64,000 nt of DNA from assembly GCF_008040165.1 (NCBI RefSeq), contig NZ_VRUR01000001.1, positions 1,445,349 to 1,509,348 on the forward strand. Reading direction: 5' to 3'. Position 1 is the first letter of the stretch; each line of letters opens with the position of its first letter. This DNA is from Flagellimonas hymeniacidonis. GTDB lineage: Bacteria > Bacteroidota > Bacteroidia > Flavobacteriales > Flavobacteriaceae. A model generated the notes under the pieces. That model was not told where the DNA came from and did not search any database. It saw nothing but the letters and a program-made list of their open reading frames with translations. The position numbers were made by a program, and so were the translations under genes. Of this stretch, positions 26,920 through 36,605 are shown in pieces.

Positions 26920-28525
26920 CAAAGGTCTGTTTCAATTCCCAGTTGGCCCTCACATCAATTACATCTGGATAATAACTAACCCTTTCAGGTTGTATCTTGT
27001 TAAGATAGCTTCCTGTATCCCAAACTTGGTTTCCATTGTCATCAAAAATCACCCTAACCACATATTTGCCAGGCTCAAGGTTATTGAATTCAAAATTTTT
27101 AGGCCTGTCCGCAAACAGTTCGCGTTGGGTTTCTCCTCGCTCATTAGTCAACTGTACAATTAAAGGAAAACGGACATCCCCGCTAACATTAAAGCGCAAG
27201 TTTCCATAATCAGCATAGCTTCCTGTTGAAAAGCTATAATCCAATGAGTCGTTTTGGATTCCAAAGAAGTCTGTAATGGCACCAGGTAAAAAAGCAAAGC
27301 GATATCGCTGATTTGGCGCAACTTCAAAATTAAAATCAATCTTATTCTCTATAGAATCCAATGTATAGGTGTATGGAGCCAATAAAGAATCATTGAGTAC
27401 TAAGCCCACTTTTGTGGAGTCCATGGTCACAATGGGTGTAGTCCCCATGATGCTAAAAGAGTCCTCAAAATTAAGCTTTCCTCTTACGTTGGAACTCAGT
27501 TTCAAAGAATCCAAGGGCAATTTTCTGGTTTTCACCGTAAAAGTGTCAATGGCTTCCAATTTTTCATTACTTACCGTAAAAATGATGGAATCTATGTCGG
27601 TAGGAGTCAACCAATAGTCCAAAGTATCTTTTTCTCTATCCTTTAGCAATAGTGTTTTTACAGAATCAGGGAGTTGGGTCAATGGTTCAATTTTAATGTC
27701 CCGATAATCCCCTTGAAACCCAAAAATAATATGGTTCTTGGCTACGTAACTGGGAAAGGAAGCACTATAATCAGAACGCTCTTTAAAAAGATTAAGGAGA
27801 TAAATAGAATCTGTGGGAATGGAAATGGTATCCGTTAAAAAACCTATTTTATCTTGTCTTTGATCAAAGAGATTATTTTTATTAATATCCTTTATAGCAA
27901 CGATGGCATATTCCCCAGCTTTAAGGTTTTTAAGCTCAAAGAGCGGAAGGCTGTCCGAAGTATTAGTAATATAATTGGGCGGACTTTTATATATGGTAGA
28001 ATCGGTAAAAGCGGTATCCAACTCGTAGAGCATTACACTTATAAATTCTTCTGCTTTGCGCTCAAAGGCATCTTTTACAGCTCCAGATACGGTCAACGAA
28101 TCTATATAATCGCCTGTGGAAAAAACATAGCTTAAAAAGCTATTGGGATTTCCTTCATTATTATCCACAATGCTTTGTCCAAAATTAAGCGTGTAGGTAG
28201 TGTTTTCCTTTAAGGTATCTTTTATGATAACTTCAATATACTTACTGGCACCACCCAAGGGTCTTACTTCTGGGGCATTTTTTAGTGGTGGGGAGACAAT
28301 TAACTGGTTTTGTACATCTTGCAATTTGATGAATTCATCAAAGTATAGCCGTATTTTTTCTGCCTTAAAATTGGTGGAGAAATTTTCTGGTTCTGTTTTG
28401 GTTAATTGCGGAGGGGTTACATCCTCAGGACCACCAGTAGGTGTTCCACGTTTTGCACATTGCCATAGCGCCAAACCCATTAGGATTATAAAAGAAAAAC
28501 TCAACAGTTTTTTTAAGTACCGCAT
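26906..28525 (-). CDS. Ig-like domain surface lipoprotein
   Basis: 539 aa from ATG 28525; the ten-residue upstream extension is dropped because this start gives a proper lipoprotein signal with Cys23 (LALWQC). Right after it comes KRGTPTGGPEDVTPPQL, a typical Bacteroidota lead into a bacterial Ig-like (SbsA/Big_5-type) domain (about 35-135) with TYTLNFGQSIVDNNEGN. Later parts include repeated beta domains and a segment like LKAGEYAIVAIKDINKNNLFD, seen twice in related form (LEPGKYVVRVIFDDNGNQVWD). Probably anchored to the outer membrane; function unknown. Confidence 0.82.
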   Translation of the reverse strand: MRYLKKLLSFSFIILMGLALWQCAKRGTPTGGPEDVTPPQLTKTEPENFSTNFKAEKIRLYFDEFIKLQDVQNQLIVSPPLKNAPEVRPLGGASKYIEVIIKDTLKENTTYTLNFGQSIVDNNEGNPNSFLSYVFSTGDYIDSLTVSGAVKDAFERKAEEFISVMLYELDTAFTDSTIYKSPPNYITNTSDSLPLFELKNLKAGEYAIVAIKDINKNNLFDQRQDKIGFLTDTISIPTDSIYLLNLFKERSDYSASFPSYVAKNHIIFGFQGDYRDIKIEPLTQLPDSVKTLLLKDREKDTLDYWLTPTDIDSIIFTVSNEKLEAIDTFTVKTRKLPLDSLKLSSNVRGKLNFEDSFSIMGTTPIVTMDSTKVGLVLNDSLLAPYTYTLDSIENKIDFNFEVAPNQRYRFAFLPGAITDFFGIQNDSLDYSFSTGSYADYGNLRFNVSGDVRFPLIVQLTNERGETQRELFADRPKNFEFNNLEPGKYVVRVIFDDNGNQVWDTGSYLNKIQPERVSYYPDVIDVRANWELKQTFVISN

Positions 28526-28591
28526 TGGAAAAACTAGTGTGGAACAAAGAAACAACTAATTTAAAAATTGAAAAGCAAGGTTTTCTAAAAT

Positions 28592-29302
28592 TTAACCTCC
28601 AGGAACTACGGCAATGCTTAGAACTGAAATATCAATACCCTTGACTTGATGGAGCGTTTTTGCACAGGCCTCAATTGTCGCTCCCGTGGTAATAACATCG
28701 TCAATCAATAGAAGGTGTTTAAAGTTCTTCTTGACGGTAGGATTTAATTGAAAGACATTTTTCGCATTTTCCCAACGTAACTGTCTATCCTTTTTTGTTT
28801 GTGTTTTTGTATTGATGACCTTAAGTAGTATGTCATCCCTGTATTCAGCCCCAATAGAGGTTGCAATTTTTTGAGAAAATAAGGCAACCTGATTATAGCC
28901 GCGTTTCTTTTGTTTTTTTGGGTGCAAGGGCACTGGAACAACAACATCAACGGTTTGAAGCAAAGGCTCGTGCCCTAATAAGGCACCCAGCCAATCCCCA
29001 AAAAAAGCACCTATATGTTCCTGTTTTTTGTACTTTAATTGATGCAAAAGGTTTTTAACGATTCCATTTTTAGCAAAAAACACGAAAGCCCCTGCCTTTT
29101 TTATAGGAATCCTCCCATAAAATATACGGTCAACAGGGTTTTCATCGGCAAAAGTATAATCGGTGAGTGGTAATTCATGTCGACAAACGGCACATAGTAC
29201 GCTTTCTCCTCTGGATAATTGCGCATTACATCCAAAACAGACTAATGGCAATAGGATGTTGTTAATATCGTTTAGTATCTTAGCCAACCTTTTTATATTC
29301 AA
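28592..29302 (-). CDS. ComF-family phosphoribosyltransferase-like protein
   Basis: 236 aa. An N-terminal zinc-finger-like region (LVCFGCNAQLSRGES followed by CAVC, about 20-40) precedes a type I phosphoribosyltransferase fold whose signature LLIDDVITTGATIEAC is at about 198-213. ComF proteins are needed for DNA uptake in naturally transformable bacteria and act in the cytoplasm during translocation of single-stranded DNA; in others the role is unclear. No other competence genes are close. It is divergent from the next gene across 32 bp. Confidence 0.9.
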   Translation of the reverse strand: MNIKRLAKILNDINNILLPLVCFGCNAQLSRGESVLCAVCRHELPLTDYTFADENPVDRIFYGRIPIKKAGAFVFFAKNGIVKNLLHQLKYKKQEHIGAFFGDWLGALLGHEPLLQTVDVVVPVPLHPKKQKKRGYNQVALFSQKIATSIGAEYRDDILLKVINTKTQTKKDRQLRWENAKNVFQLNPTVKKNFKHLLLIDDVITTGATIEACAKTLHQVKGIDISVLSIAVVPGG

Positions 29303-29334
29303 ATCTTATACGTTTTAGAGTAGCCTATTAACCC

Positions 29335-30231
29335 ATGGATGCCCAGGATAACAATTTTAACTACAAGATTATTTTTGTCGCACTTGTTGCGGTAATAGTG
29401 GGTATTCTAATAGCCTTCTATTACAGTTATGCGCAGTCCAAAAATCAAATGTCTTTTTTAGAGCAGGAAAAATCCCTTTTGGTGAAAGATTTAACACTCA
29501 TGAAGGCAGAGGTAGATCGATTGTCTGGACTTAATGAGGTTAATGATATTGAGTTACAAACATCAAGATTCAAGGTACAACAATTATTGGATTCTGTTGG
29601 TCGATTAAATTTCAGTATTGTTAAGCTAAAAGAGACCAGAAAAGAACTTCGCATGTTGGAGGTCAAGTTTGATAGCTTAAAACTCAAAAACAACTTTCTT
29701 AGATACAACAATAGCCTTTTGGCCAGTAGGTATGAAGAAACCCGAAAACGACTCGAAGAAGTACGCGGAAGGGCAAGTAATATGGAAAAGGCAGAATCCT
29801 TGTTACGGGAAACTAACAAAGAACTTGCAAGAGAGTTAAAAATAAAAAGCTACCTAAAACTGCAAGATGCCGAGGGTAGTGGTTTTAGATTAAGGGCTGG
29901 GCGTCCTCTAAAAACGAATAAGGCGTCTACCATAGAAAAATTACGGGGCTGTGTTACCATTCTTAGCGATACCAACGAGGATGGTGATGTAAAAGTCTTA
30001 TATCTACAGTTTTTAGATTCCAATATGGCTGTTATTGAGGATAATGCAAATACGATTTCCGTAAGCGGGAATACGTACAGCAAAAAAGTAGAAATTGTCT
30101 ATACAGGGAAAGAAATTAGCGTTTGTGATGCGATTACCGTCCCTGAAGGCTCCTTAGCAGAAGGAATTTATACCCTTAATGTTTTTGAGGACGAAAGACT
30201 ATTGGCCTCTACCGAATTTCAGTTGAAATAA
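29335..30231 (+). CDS. Membrane-anchored coiled-coil protein
   Basis: 298 aa. One N-terminal transmembrane helix (about 10-32), a long heptad-rich coiled coil (about 38-175), then a compact beta-rich C-terminal domain (about 185-298; VTILSDTNEDGDVKVLYLQF). Common in Flavobacteriaceae, often labelled SMC-like because of the coil, but no ATPase motif exists. Likely a periplasmic structural protein anchored in the inner membrane. Upstream of glyS by 36 bp but glyS has its own promoter box. Confidence 0.6.
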   Translation: MDAQDNNFNYKIIFVALVAVIVGILIAFYYSYAQSKNQMSFLEQEKSLLVKDLTLMKAEVDRLSGLNEVNDIELQTSRFKVQQLLDSVGRLNFSIVKLKETRKELRMLEVKFDSLKLKNNFLRYNNSLLASRYEETRKRLEEVRGRASNMEKAESLLRETNKELARELKIKSYLKLQDAEGSGFRLRAGRPLKTNKASTIEKLRGCVTILSDTNEDGDVKVLYLQFLDSNMAVIEDNANTISVSGNTYSKKVEIVYTGKEISVCDAITVPEGSLAEGIYTLNVFEDERLLASTEFQLK

Positions 30232-30255
30232 AGCATTTCTTTTAGGGTAAAATTC

Positions 30256-30263
30256 TATTTTTG
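30256..30263 (+). promoter_or_regulatory. -7 promoter box very close to the glyS start
   Basis: TATTTTTG matches TAnnTTTG and ends only 4 bp before ATG 30268. Transcription would begin at or next to the start codon, implying a leaderless or nearly leaderless glyS mRNA. Confidence 0.55.
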
Positions 30264-30267
30264 CGCA

Positions 30268-31809
30268 ATGGCAAATCAGGAAGACATTTTTAAGAAGGTT
30301 ATCTCCCATGCAAAGGAATATGGTTACGTATTCCAATCCAGTGAGATTTATGATGGACTCAGTGCGGTGTATGATTATGCACAGAACGGTGTTGAGTTAA
30401 AAAAGAACATTCGTGAATATTGGTGGCAGGCCATGGTGCAGCTTAATGACAACATTGTTGGCATTGACGCGGCCATTTTTATGCACCCGACCACATGGAA
30501 AGCATCGGGTCACGTAGATGCCTTTAATGACCCTCTGATAGATAACAAAGATTCCAAAAAAAGATATCGTGCCGATGTTTTGGTTGAGGATTATGTAGCC
30601 AAAATTGAAGCCAAAATAGACAAGGAAGTTACCAAAGCGGCCAAGCGTTTTGGAGATAGTTTTGATAAAAAACAGTTTTTAGAGACCAACCAGCGGGTAT
30701 TGGATTACCAAACCAAGGGGGATGGAATTTTAAAGCGTTTGGGCAAGTCCTTGGAAAATGAAGATTTGGCCGACGTAAAAGCACTGATTGAGGAATTGGA
30801 GATTGCTTGCCCACTTTCAGGTTCTAAAAATTGGACAGATGTGAAGCAGTTCAATTTGATGTTTGGCACTAAGTTAGGAGCTTCTGCAGATTCTGCTATG
30901 GATTTGTACCTAAGACCCGAAACTGCCCAAGGTATTTTTGTCAACTTCTTGAATGTTCAAAAGACAGGAAGGATGAAAATCCCGTTTGGAATTGCACAAA
31001 CCGGAAAAGCATTTCGGAATGAGATTGTGGCGCGGCAGTTTATCTTCCGCATGCGGGAATTTGAACAGATGGAAATGCAATACTTCATCAAACCGGGCAC
31101 ACAGCAAGAGTGGTACGAAAAGTGGAAGGAAAAGCGAATGAAGTGGCACCTTTCATTGGGAATGGGAGAAGAAAATTACCGTTTTCATGATCATGAAAAA
31201 TTAGCACACTATGCTGATGCCGCTGCTGATATTGAATTTAAGTTTCCTTTTGGATTCAAAGAATTGGAAGGAATCCATTCCCGTACCGATTTTGATTTAA
31301 GTCAGCATGAGGAATTTTCCGGTAAAAAACTGCAATATTTCGACCCTGAAGAAAATAAGAGCTACGTGCCTTACGTCTTGGAAACTTCTATAGGTCTAGA
31401 TCGTATGTTTTTGGCGGTGTTTTCGAACTCCTTAAAAGAAGAAGAATTGGAAAATGGAACCACAAGAACGGTTCTTAAGCTTCCGGCTGTATTGGCACCC
31501 GCAAAAGCTGCTGTACTTCCTTTGTTAAAAAGAGATGGGCTTCCAGAAGTTGCTCAAAAACTTGTCGATGAGCTAAAATGGGATTTCAATGTAGTTTACG
31601 ATGAAAAAGATGCGGTCGGGAGACGGTACCGTCGCCAAGATGCTGCAGGTACGCCATTTTGTGTTACCGTGGACCATCAAACATTAGAGGATAATACAGT
31701 CACTATTCGTCATAGGGATACCATGGAACAGCAACGTGTAGCACTAGATCAGGTAAAGGCTATTATCTCCAAAGAAGTGGATATGCGGTATTGGTTGCAG
31801 CGAATCTAG
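30268..31809 (+). CDS. glyS: Glycine--tRNA ligase (homodimeric class II type)
   Basis: 513 aa. It charges tRNA-Gly with glycine using ATP. This is the single-chain alpha2 type found in Bacteroidota, archaea and eukaryotes, not the E. coli alpha2beta2 type. Class II motifs: FRNEIVARQFIFRMREFEQME (motif 2 region, about 250-270), SIGLDRMFLAVF (motif 3 region), and the C-terminal anticodon-binding domain (about 400-513; PVLAPAK-like lead LPAVLAPAKAAVLPL and a QDAAGTPFCVTVD segment). The gene symbol follows usual Bacteroidota use (also called glyQS). Convergent with fhs 23 bp away; no terminator hairpin was seen. Confidence 0.96.
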   Translation: MANQEDIFKKVISHAKEYGYVFQSSEIYDGLSAVYDYAQNGVELKKNIREYWWQAMVQLNDNIVGIDAAIFMHPTTWKASGHVDAFNDPLIDNKDSKKRYRADVLVEDYVAKIEAKIDKEVTKAAKRFGDSFDKKQFLETNQRVLDYQTKGDGILKRLGKSLENEDLADVKALIEELEIACPLSGSKNWTDVKQFNLMFGTKLGASADSAMDLYLRPETAQGIFVNFLNVQKTGRMKIPFGIAQTGKAFRNEIVARQFIFRMREFEQMEMQYFIKPGTQQEWYEKWKEKRMKWHLSLGMGEENYRFHDHEKLAHYADAAADIEFKFPFGFKELEGIHSRTDFDLSQHEEFSGKKLQYFDPEENKSYVPYVLETSIGLDRMFLAVFSNSLKEEELENGTTRTVLKLPAVLAPAKAAVLPLLKRDGLPEVAQKLVDELKWDFNVVYDEKDAVGRRYRRQDAAGTPFCVTVDHQTLEDNTVTIRHRDTMEQQRVALDQVKAIISKEVDMRYWLQRI

Positions 31810-31832
31810 TAGAGATAAACGATTTCCTGTTA

Positions 31833-33500
31833 CTAGAACAAACCTGTAATCTCACCTTCATCATTTACATCGATACCTTCGGAGGAAGGATGAGCAGGTA
31901 GGCCGGGCATACGCATGATGTCTCCTGTAATAGGAACCAAAAATCCGGCACCTACGGCAATTTCAATCTCTCTTACGGTAATTATAAAGTCTTTTGGACG
32001 CCCCAATAGTTTGGGATTGTCCGATAATGATTTTTGGGTTTTTGCGATACAGACGGGCAAATGATCAAGACCCAAATTGGAAATTTTACGTAAATGTGCT
32101 TTCGCTTTTGAGGTATAATCTACATGCTCTGCGCCATAAATTTCAGTGGCAATAATGGCAATTTTGTCCATGACACTGGATTCCCATTTGTATAAAGGGG
32201 TAAAATCTGAAACATTGGATTCCACAACATCGATAACATGCTGTGCCAACTCTTCGGCACCTTCTCCACCTTTGGCCCAAACCTCGGCCACTGCAATGCG
32301 AACACCTTTAGCTGCTGCCAAGTCTTTAATTACCTCAATTTCAGCATCCGTATCAGTGATAAATTTGTTGATGGAAATAACAGGGACAATATTGAATTTG
32401 GCAATATTCTCTAGATGCTTTTCCAAATTTGGGAGGCCTTTTTTAAGCGCTTCCACATTGGGTTTGGTAAGTGATTTTAAATCTGCCCCTCCATGATATT
32501 TTAGTGCACGCACAGTAGCAGTAAGAACTACTGCCTTCGGTTTTAAATCAGCACTCTGACATTTGATGTCAAAGAACTTTTCTGCCCCCAAATCAAATCC
32601 AAAACCAGCTTCGGTAACGGTATATTCAGAGTAAGACATGCCCATTCGGGTAGCAATTACGGAGTTGGTACCTTGCGCAATATTGGCAAAGGGTCCTCCA
32701 TGGATAATGGCAGGATTCCCTTCTATAGTTTGTACTAAATTGGGTTTGATGGCATCTTTGAGCAAAGCGGTCATGGCTCCTTCTGCCTTTAGGTCTTTGG
32801 CATAAATAGGCTCTTTATCAAAAGTGTAACCTATGAAGATATTTCCTAAGCGCTTTTTTAGGTCACCTAAGTTTTCCGCCAGACAAAGAATGGCCATAAT
32901 TTCTGAGGCTGCAGTAATATCAAAACCGGTTTCTCTGGGCACACCTGAGGTAGTGCCTCCCAGCCCCACAATAACATGCCGTAGCGAACGATCGTTCATA
33001 TCCATGACACGTTTCCAACCAATGGTTCTTGGATCCAAACGCAAAGACCTGGTCTTACTTTGAATATTGTTGTCAATTACAGCCGATAAAAGATTATGGG
33101 CTTTTTCAATAGCGGCAAAATCACCTGTAAAATGAAGATTGATGTCCTCCATAGGTAGTACCTGCGAATATCCACCTCCCGTAGCACCACCTTTAATCCC
33201 AAAAACAGGGCCTAATGAGGGTTCTCTTAAAACCACAGTGGTTTTTTTGTTCAACCTGTTTAATCCTTCTGTAAGGCCTATGGACATGGTAGTTTTTCCC
33301 TCCCCAGCTGGGGTTGGAGAAATTGCCGATACCAAAATGAGATGACTCTTTTCAGCTTGTTCTTTGTTGATTGCTTGTAAGGGTAACTTGGCTTTGTGTC
33401 TGCCATACATTTCAATGGTGTCTGGATTCACCCCAAACTTTTCCGCAATGTTTGAAATGGGTTGTAGCGTAACCCCTTTTGCAATTTCCAAATCGGACAT
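31833..33500 (-). CDS. fhs: Formate--tetrahydrofolate ligase
   Basis: 555 aa cytoplasmic enzyme making 10-formyl-THF from formate, THF and ATP. The P-loop-like PTPAGEGKTTMSIGL is at about 62-76, followed by LREPSLGPVFGIKGGATGGGYSQV (glycine-rich THF-site segment) and a C-terminal MPGLPAHP, all characteristic. Length is full. Monogenic; the reverse-strand genes after it in coordinate (DUF4442 onward) may belong to the same transcription direction but are 79 bp away. Confidence 0.97.
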   Translation of the reverse strand: MSDLEIAKGVTLQPISNIAEKFGVNPDTIEMYGRHKAKLPLQAINKEQAEKSHLILVSAISPTPAGEGKTTMSIGLTEGLNRLNKKTTVVLREPSLGPVFGIKGGATGGGYSQVLPMEDINLHFTGDFAAIEKAHNLLSAVIDNNIQSKTRSLRLDPRTIGWKRVMDMNDRSLRHVIVGLGGTTSGVPRETGFDITAASEIMAILCLAENLGDLKKRLGNIFIGYTFDKEPIYAKDLKAEGAMTALLKDAIKPNLVQTIEGNPAIIHGGPFANIAQGTNSVIATRMGMSYSEYTVTEAGFGFDLGAEKFFDIKCQSADLKPKAVVLTATVRALKYHGGADLKSLTKPNVEALKKGLPNLEKHLENIAKFNIVPVISINKFITDTDAEIEVIKDLAAAKGVRIAVAEVWAKGGEGAEELAQHVIDVVESNVSDFTPLYKWESSVMDKIAIIATEIYGAEHVDYTSKAKAHLRKISNLGLDHLPVCIAKTQKSLSDNPKLLGRPKDFIITVREIEIAVGAGFLVPITGDIMRMPGLPAHPSSEGIDVNDEGEITGLF

Positions 33501-33579
33501 AGATAGTTGTTTTGAGTTAGGTTTGAAACGGATGCAAAAGCTCCATTTTAACTGTTACAATATACCATAATCAAGTGAG

Positions 33580-34107
33580 TTATTTTGCTCTTTTTTCTTC
33601 CCTTTTCTTTTTGAAATAACTTTTATCCGCTATGTAAATCGTCTTCTTTACTTGACAAAATACTTGGGTTTTATCCCGATTGGTAAGATTCGTTATTTTA
33701 ACAATTTCCATTTCATTTTCTAGACTCACTTTAGTTCTGATTGTATCAAGTTCCTGAGGGGTGTAACTAAATTCAGCATAAAGATGCTCTTTGGCAGGGC
33801 GTTTAAATAAAATTTCGGCAGATTTGTCCCATACCACATAGTTTTTGTCCAGTAGATTAATCAACTGCACCATAGGAATTGGGTCCACAGCGGAAAACAT
33901 ACTGCCACCAAAAATAGAATTCACATAGTTTCTGTTTTTATAAGTAATGGGAAGTTTTACAGTTACCTGAAGCAGATCTTCCGATACATGAGTTACTCTG
34001 GCGGTACTCCTTCTATACATGGGGGATAGATTAAACCCATATTTAAAGAGCGTATGCTTTTTAATAAACTTGGAACCTACATCTGCAAGTTTTTGATATA
34101 CTGACAT
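33580..34107 (-). CDS. DUF4442 (hotdog-fold) protein
   Basis: 175 aa from ATG 34107 (MSVYQKLADVG); a start further upstream would overlap the DUF1287 gene. The central pattern YKNRNYVNSIFGGSMFSAVD and the C-terminal beta strands fit DUF4442, a hotdog-fold family related to thioesterases. Catalytic function is not established. Seven bp from the upstream gene, so probably co-transcribed with it. Confidence 0.82.
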   Translation of the reverse strand: MSVYQKLADVGSKFIKKHTLFKYGFNLSPMYRRSTARVTHVSEDLLQVTVKLPITYKNRNYVNSIFGGSMFSAVDPIPMVQLINLLDKNYVVWDKSAEILFKRPAKEHLYAEFSYTPQELDTIRTKVSLENEMEIVKITNLTNRDKTQVFCQVKKTIYIADKSYFKKKREEKRAK

Positions 34108-34114
34108 TGACTTT

Positions 34115-34711
34115 TTAGTTTGAGGGTGAAATAGGATGATAACGATAATGTCCAATAATTTTAAAGTCAAAAAGCATGTCTTCCAAAACCTGCCCGCGAC
34201 CTATGTTGTGTACAATTAAATTGCGTTTTCCATCATTGGATTTTTTATTGACCACGATGCCGATGTGGGTAATGGCACCTCCTAAATTCCAGCAAACAAC
34301 ATCGCCAGGGAGGTAATCTTTGGCCTGACTGGAAATGGACTTTTCTGCACCTTGGCGTTTAAAATAGGTCATTAGATTGGGGACACGACGATGATCTATG
34401 TTTTTATCTGTACGGGATAGTCCCCAAATCTTGGGATAGGCACTAAAATTAGTTTTCATGTCTTCGTGTACTTTTTGTTGCAAATCAACACTCATTTTTC
34501 GGTAGGCACGGATGATGACATCAGTACAGACCCCTTTGTTGCTGGGGACATCTCCATTAGGATAATCAATGGAAAAGTAGCTTGGGTCATAAGTCACTTG
34601 TTGCCGAGTAAGTTCCATGGCAGCATCTACTAAAGTAGCAGGTGCAGCAACTGTTTGACTCCAACAAAGATTGAAAGCCAGTAAAACCAGTATCAATAAT
34701 ACGCTTCTCAT
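34115..34711 (-). CDS. Exported DUF1287 protein (NlpC/P60-like fold)
   Basis: 198 aa with a signal peptide (MRSVLLILVLLAFNLCWSQ). DUF1287 features: YPNGDVPSNKGVCTDVIIRA, with a putative nucleophilic Cys, and GDVVCWNLGGAITHIGIV, with the His partner expected in a papain-like NlpC/P60 arrangement. It may act on peptidoglycan or amide bonds in the periplasm, but the family is uncharacterised. Seven bp before the DUF4442 start and 16 bp after DUF1801. Confidence 0.88.
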   Translation of the reverse strand: MRSVLLILVLLAFNLCWSQTVAAPATLVDAAMELTRQQVTYDPSYFSIDYPNGDVPSNKGVCTDVIIRAYRKMSVDLQQKVHEDMKTNFSAYPKIWGLSRTDKNIDHRRVPNLMTYFKRQGAEKSISSQAKDYLPGDVVCWNLGGAITHIGIVVNKKSNDGKRNLIVHNIGRGQVLEDMLFDFKIIGHYRYHPISPSN

Positions 34712-34727
34712 GTGTTTTTTGTAATGA

Positions 34728-35156
34728 TCATAATCCCAAGAGCGGTAAATGCTTTACGTTATGGTACGTTAATGTAGCTTTGATGCATTGCTTTAATTCC
34801 GTTTTCGGAAGTTCATCATCCAATTGAAAAACGATGGCACGGTTCTTCTCAAAAGAAAATACATCTTTAAACACGGTCCTGAACGATGGCACCAATTGGC
34901 TTGTACATTTGAAATACATTGCATATTGATCTGGACTTTTTTGCTTCCAGTCCATACGAAGCGTACTTCCTTTTTTGGTGAGATAACTAGGCTCTCCCCA
35001 TTTTAGAGTTTCTTCCAAAGTGGTTATTTCCTCTACTTCCTCCGCAGTTTCCAAAACCAATTGCCTCAACTTTTCCATTTTGCCTTTTACCTTTTTAGGG
35101 TACGCTTCAAAAACGGCTTTAACTTCTGGGTTGGATTGCAGTTTTATAGTTTTCAT
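34728..35156 (-). CDS. DUF1801 (YdhG-like) protein
   Basis: 142 aa, soluble, cytoplasmic. Motifs of the DUF1801/YdhG fold: ITTLEETLKWGEPSYLTKKG near the middle and the MYFKCTSQLVPSFRTVF segment. Function unknown; structurally related to the YdhG/iron-chaperone-like family. It heads a three-gene reverse run (DUF1801-DUF1287-DUF4442) with short gaps. Confidence 0.82.
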   Translation of the reverse strand: MKTIKLQSNPEVKAVFEAYPKKVKGKMEKLRQLVLETAEEVEEITTLEETLKWGEPSYLTKKGSTLRMDWKQKSPDQYAMYFKCTSQLVPSFRTVFKDVFSFEKNRAIVFQLDDELPKTELKQCIKATLTYHNVKHLPLLGL

Positions 35157-35192
35157 TTAATTCGTATCGATTATACCAGATTATGGTTAGGT

Positions 35193-36605
35193 CTAGTTTG
35201 AACTTCTAACAAATCTTGTTCCATAGGCATTATTCCGCATCCCGCCATGCCACCCACCATATGTTCTATAGGCAATTGGACTAAACGGATTAAACTCATG
35301 ATATTCTCGATCATAACCATAGAAACCTCCGCCACGGAAACCTATACCTCCGGATGCTCTCACACCCGTTGGCCAATTTTGGTCAGTAGCGGTACCACTA
35401 GGAGACAAGGTCCCATCACCATGTGACCCAATATAAGCTCTTCCAATTGGATGTCCTATGGTAATTACTCTTTCCCACAAACTACCGGCCATATCCATTA
35501 CCCAATAGTATGATGCTCCGAAGTGCGCTTTTGTGGCATCTGTTAATTGTGACTCGTCCCATCCGTTGGCCATAATTAGCATACGATCATCACTCGGAAT
35601 TCGCTGCATTTTTTCTTTGCTATTTGAGCCCCATGGAAATTCCTTTGCAATAGGTTGGGAAGGACCTCTTACTGCCTTTGTGTATTCAAACTCGGTCATA
35701 GGTCTTAAACCGGCCCAATCTGCAAAAGCCATGGCGTCATCCCAACCCACAAAGAGACAAGGTTTGCTTGGATTTTCTGTGGAATACGAGTCATTTTCAA
35801 AAGTGATAGTTCCACCCTGTATGGTGTATTTTTCTTCATTGATTATTACCCTATCACTGATTTGACTTTGTGCAAGACTATTCAGAAAAGTTGCATATTG
35901 GCCTTCGTTGAGCTCATATTTCATGACATAAAATGAAACGACCCCTTTGGGATAGCTGGAAGGGATAGGTCCTTTTTGATCCCCTTCGTAGTGCTCTGGC
36001 CCTGCTTCATAAAATAGATCCCCCGTTTCGGATACCGTTAATTTTTGACGCTCTGAATTGATTGCAACTAATCCAGTAGCATCGCCTTTTTTTTTGGGCG
36101 CGAAGAAACTGCCATATTCCTGCGCTTTTGTATCTGGGTCTCCCAAGGTAAAAGATCCTTCGGGGATATTCACCATTTCAATGCCGTAGGCAGTAAAATA
36201 CCAATTTATGGGATCAACGTCCACAAAACTTATTTTATCCAACAACACTTTAATAGTGGCTTCTACCTTGCCTCTAAATGTATTTTTTGGTTTAAGAAAT
36301 AAGCCAATGCCATCGCTTGGCACTTCAAAATCTAAAGTCATATTGTTCGAAAAAACCGAAACTATGGAATGCCCCTCTTTCAATATATTAATATGTTGAT
36401 ACCCTTTTTCAGATGATAATGATTTAAAAAACAGCCAAACAGCATCATTGTTTTTTTCGTTGTTCCATGCATTGTCCCAACTCACATTAAATATAGTGTA
36501 GGGAGTATCTCCTTCGGCGTAGAGCAAAGGTGTTGAAATCTTTAGGTCGGAAGCTTTTACAAAAAAGGAGAGGATAAAAATCAATAGTGTTAAGGAATGT
36601 TTCAT
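35193..36605 (-). CDS. Exported SUMF1/formylglycine-enzyme-fold protein
   Basis: 470 aa from ATG 36605, which gives a clean signal peptide (MKHSLTLLIFILSFFVKAS); a longer frame begins 27 codons earlier. The N-terminal beta domain (about 20-145) is a Bacteroidota-specific lead; the C-terminal half is the FGE-sulfatase/SUMF1 fold (VNIPEGSFTLGD, YPKGVVSFYVMKYELNEGQY, GIGFRGGGFYGYD, YGTRFVR). Canonical FGE needs copper-binding cysteines near the C-terminus; none is seen there, so formylglycine-generating activity is unlikely. GldJ/GldK-type structural lipoproteins show that the fold can be non-catalytic. Confidence 0.85.
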   Translation of the reverse strand: MKHSLTLLIFILSFFVKASDLKISTPLLYAEGDTPYTIFNVSWDNAWNNEKNNDAVWLFFKSLSSEKGYQHINILKEGHSIVSVFSNNMTLDFEVPSDGIGLFLKPKNTFRGKVEATIKVLLDKISFVDVDPINWYFTAYGIEMVNIPEGSFTLGDPDTKAQEYGSFFAPKKKGDATGLVAINSERQKLTVSETGDLFYEAGPEHYEGDQKGPIPSSYPKGVVSFYVMKYELNEGQYATFLNSLAQSQISDRVIINEEKYTIQGGTITFENDSYSTENPSKPCLFVGWDDAMAFADWAGLRPMTEFEYTKAVRGPSQPIAKEFPWGSNSKEKMQRIPSDDRMLIMANGWDESQLTDATKAHFGASYYWVMDMAGSLWERVITIGHPIGRAYIGSHGDGTLSPSGTATDQNWPTGVRASGGIGFRGGGFYGYDREYHEFNPFSPIAYRTYGGWHGGMRNNAYGTRFVRSSN

